Source of the DNA: a bacterium
Lineage (GTDB): Bacteria; Bacillota_I; Bacilli_A; RFN20; CAG-826
Length of the DNA stretch: 7,541 nt
Direction of reading: 5' to 3'
NCBI GenBank assembly: GCA_004561785.1
Contig: SFUB01000065.1
Location: 1 to 7,541, forward strand
Shown piece by piece: positions 6,441-7,541 of this stretch (its first letter is position 1; every line of letters begins with the position of its first letter). The translations under genes and the position numbers were made by a program. The notes below the pieces were generated by a model. The model did no database searches. It was not told the DNA's origin and saw only the letters and a list, made by a program, of their open reading frames with translations.

Positions 6441-6509
6441 AAAGGCAACTTCGTCCCTACGTTTTCTGTTTAGGCAAAAGCCCAATCCTCAAGCGATGGG
6501 CGGAAAGGA
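6441..6509 (+). other. Leader region of the fourth gene with small alternative hairpins
   Basis: Two short mutually exclusive pairings are visible: GGC-AAAA-GCC (6473-6482) and GCCCA (6480-6484) with TGGGC (6497-6501), the latter ending just before the ribosome site. The stems are only 3 and 5 bp. No known riboswitch consensus is recognised, so I record this as the leader without assigning a regulatory function. Confidence 0.3.
6504..6509 (+). promoter_or_regulatory. Ribosome binding site AAAGGA that selects ATG 6519
   Basis: AAAGGA (6504-6509) is 9 nt before ATG 6519. A second in-frame ATG at 6510 directly abuts this element and so is unlikely to be used. It would add only Met-Arg-Arg to the N-terminus. 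Confidence 0.75.
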
Positions 6510-6518
6510 ATGCGAAGA

Positions 6519-7541
6519 ATGAAAGCAAATCTGAAAGTTCTCTCGCTCGCCGCTTTGGCGAGCCTGCTCGGAGTGGGGGCGGTCACCGCCTCTTCCGTCG
6601 GCATCAAGAACGCCCTCAACCTTGGCGCGGAGGAAGATAACCTCCGCTCCTTCACGATCACCGCCGAGGAGATCGGCAAGGCCCTCGGCGAGAGCAGCGC
6701 CGTTGCCAGAAAAGCCGCCAACTTCCAAGCCGGCGGGTTGGAGTTCCACATCAATAACGCCTATTACGCGGATGGACTCGTCAACGTCTCCGGCGGCGCC
6801 TTCTACAACGTCACCTTGGCCGGCTCTTCCGTGAATGCGGAGAAGCGCGTCGGCACCGGCTTCAAGAAAGTCCAGATCAACGGCTTCGACTCCAAAACGG
6901 GCGCCAATTCCTTCTGGAAAGGGGAATCGGACAATACACTGGAAAACCATCCTCTCGGCGCCGTGAAGGAAGATCAGAACATCGTCTTCGGCGGGACCGA
7001 CAAGGTTTCCCGCGTGGAATTCGCCTTCGGAGCGGGCGAGGGCACTTACTTCAGCTCCGTCACCTATTTCTATTCCTGCGGCTACGCGACCCCCTCGATC
7101 ACCGGGATTGAAGCCGACTCCTCCTCCATCGACGTCGGAGGCAAGGCGAACCTCACCGCCAAGACCGCCTACGCTAGCGATGCGGCCACCTATGCTTGGT
7201 CGGTCGACGATCCCACCATCGCCTCGATCTCCGGTAGCGGCGCAAGCGCCGTCCTCACCGGGCTCAAAGGCGGGGAAGTCACCGTCACCTGCGCCTTCGC
7301 CGAAGGGGAATACAAATCCTCCTCGACCTGCAAGATCAAAGTCAACGCCGCCGCGGCCGTGAAGAAAGACCTCGTCATGATCAACACCTCCAGCGTCGGC
7401 GGGGCGGGCGTCTTCGTGACCTTCAACCCCAAAGCCACCGGCATGACTTACGATAACGTCGCGAGCTACCTAAACACCGCTAACCTCGAGGTCACCGCCA
7501 AGGTCATCAAAGGCGAGCAGACGGTCCAATCCTTCCATTTC
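6519..7541 (+). CDS. Secreted protein with Sec signal peptide and Big_2-type Ig domain (3' partial)
   Basis: The frame runs from ATG 6519 to the right edge with no stop (341 complete codons visible). Residues 1-24 are a Sec signal peptide (MKANLK, then Leu/Ala-rich core) with probable cleavage after V22-T23-A24. There is no lipobox Cys, so unlike its neighbours it is probably released or anchored through an unseen C-terminus. Residues about 37-190 form a strand-rich, Gly/Asn/aromatic-rich region (FQAGGLEFHINNAYYADG, FKKVQINGFDS, KVSRVEFAFGAG, FSSVTYFYSCG) that resembles a carbohydrate-binding-type beta-sandwich. That resemblance is by pattern only. Residues about 194-275 are a bacterial Ig-like Big_2 domain (ITGIEADSSSIDVGGKANL, YAWSVDDPTIASISG, GGEVTVTC). 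A further domain begins at about residue 283. It follows GH81 and has an operator-controlled promoter with a matching operator core, so co-regulation in glucan binding or adhesion is a reasonable inference. No enzyme motif is visible. Confidence 0.9.
   Translation, partial: MKANLKVLSLAALASLLGVGAVTASSVGIKNALNLGAEEDNLRSFTITAEEIGKALGESSAVARKAANFQAGGLEFHINNAYYADGLVNVSGGAFYNVTLAGSSVNAEKRVGTGFKKVQINGFDSKTGANSFWKGESDNTLENHPLGAVKEDQNIVFGGTDKVSRVEFAFGAGEGTYFSSVTYFYSCGYATPSITGIEADSSSIDVGGKANLTAKTAYASDAATYAWSVDDPTIASISGSGASAVLTGLKGGEVTVTCAFAEGEYKSSSTCKIKVNAAAAVKKDLVMINTSSVGGAGVFVTFNPKATGMTYDNVASYLNTANLEVTAKVIKGEQTVQSFHF

Noticed and set aside
6114..6473. 119-residue plus-strand frame spanning the GH81 end and the intergenic region
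   Set aside because: It overlaps the GH81 3' end in another frame and runs through the promoter and operators of the next gene. Its Ser/Pro/Arg-rich composition is typical of an off-frame translation.
6441..6509. Riboswitch in the leader of the fourth gene
   Set aside because: The leader is only about 70 nt with stems of 3-5 bp, and no known aptamer consensus is recognisable.
6489..6950. 153-residue minus-strand frame over the start of the fourth gene
   Set aside because: It is antisense to a clear signal peptide and conserved-looking secreted protein, and shows no motif.

Overview
The window holds four plus-strand genes in a row, all apparently encoding exported or surface-anchored proteins. 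The base composition is GC-rich, with codons favouring GCC, CTC, ATC and TCC. The lipoproteins have a Firmicutes-type layout: short Lys-containing signal peptide, LASC or LTSC lipobox, then a Ser/Glu/Pro-rich linker of the kind that spans a thick cell wall or coat. Purine-rich AAAGGAG ribosome sites, A/T-rich sigma-A-like promoters and CcpA/LacI-type operator sequences also fit a Firmicute. My best inference is an uncultured, probably gut or rumen, member of the Bacilli (Erysipelotrichales or RF39/RFN20-like). No taxonomic marker gene is present, so this is only an inference. No coding frame uses in-frame TGA, and both complete gene ends use TAA.

Layout. (1) 1-1196: the C-terminal part of an unrecognised secreted protein that is open through the left edge. 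(2) 1202-3285: a lipoprotein gene 5 bp downstream, with its ribosome site overlapping the previous stop codon. It carries a Ser-rich linker with an exact 42-bp tandem duplication, Ig-like segments, and two copies of a roughly 110-residue C-terminal beta-rich domain. A one-base deletion in a C run near 3033-3036 breaks the second copy, so the gene is split into 1202-3100 and an out-of-frame tail ending at 3285. A strong intrinsic terminator (3303-3331) closes this two-gene unit. (3) 3383-6331: a 982-residue lipoprotein with a DUF5011-like Ig domain and a complete GH81 endo-beta-1,3-glucanase catalytic region. (4) 6519 to the right edge: the N-terminal 341 residues of a secreted protein with a Sec signal peptide and a Big_2-type Ig domain. 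No stretch longer than 300 bases lacks a gene. The two main gaps (3286-3382 and 6332-6518) hold regulatory sequence.

Regulation and working model. The GH81 gene and the fourth gene each appear to have their own promoter (TTTACT-17-TAAGAT and TTGCAA-17-TACAAT). In both, a LacI/CcpA-like operator overlaps the -35 box. The operators share the core AACCG(G/C)TTTC, and the second promoter has two copies as a perfect inverted pair. This suggests a small beta-1,3-glucan (fungal wall, callose or laminarin-type) degradation and attachment locus under carbohydrate control: GH81 cuts the glucan at the cell surface while the Ig-domain proteins may bind or anchor. Only the GH81 assignment is firm. The binding roles are inference.
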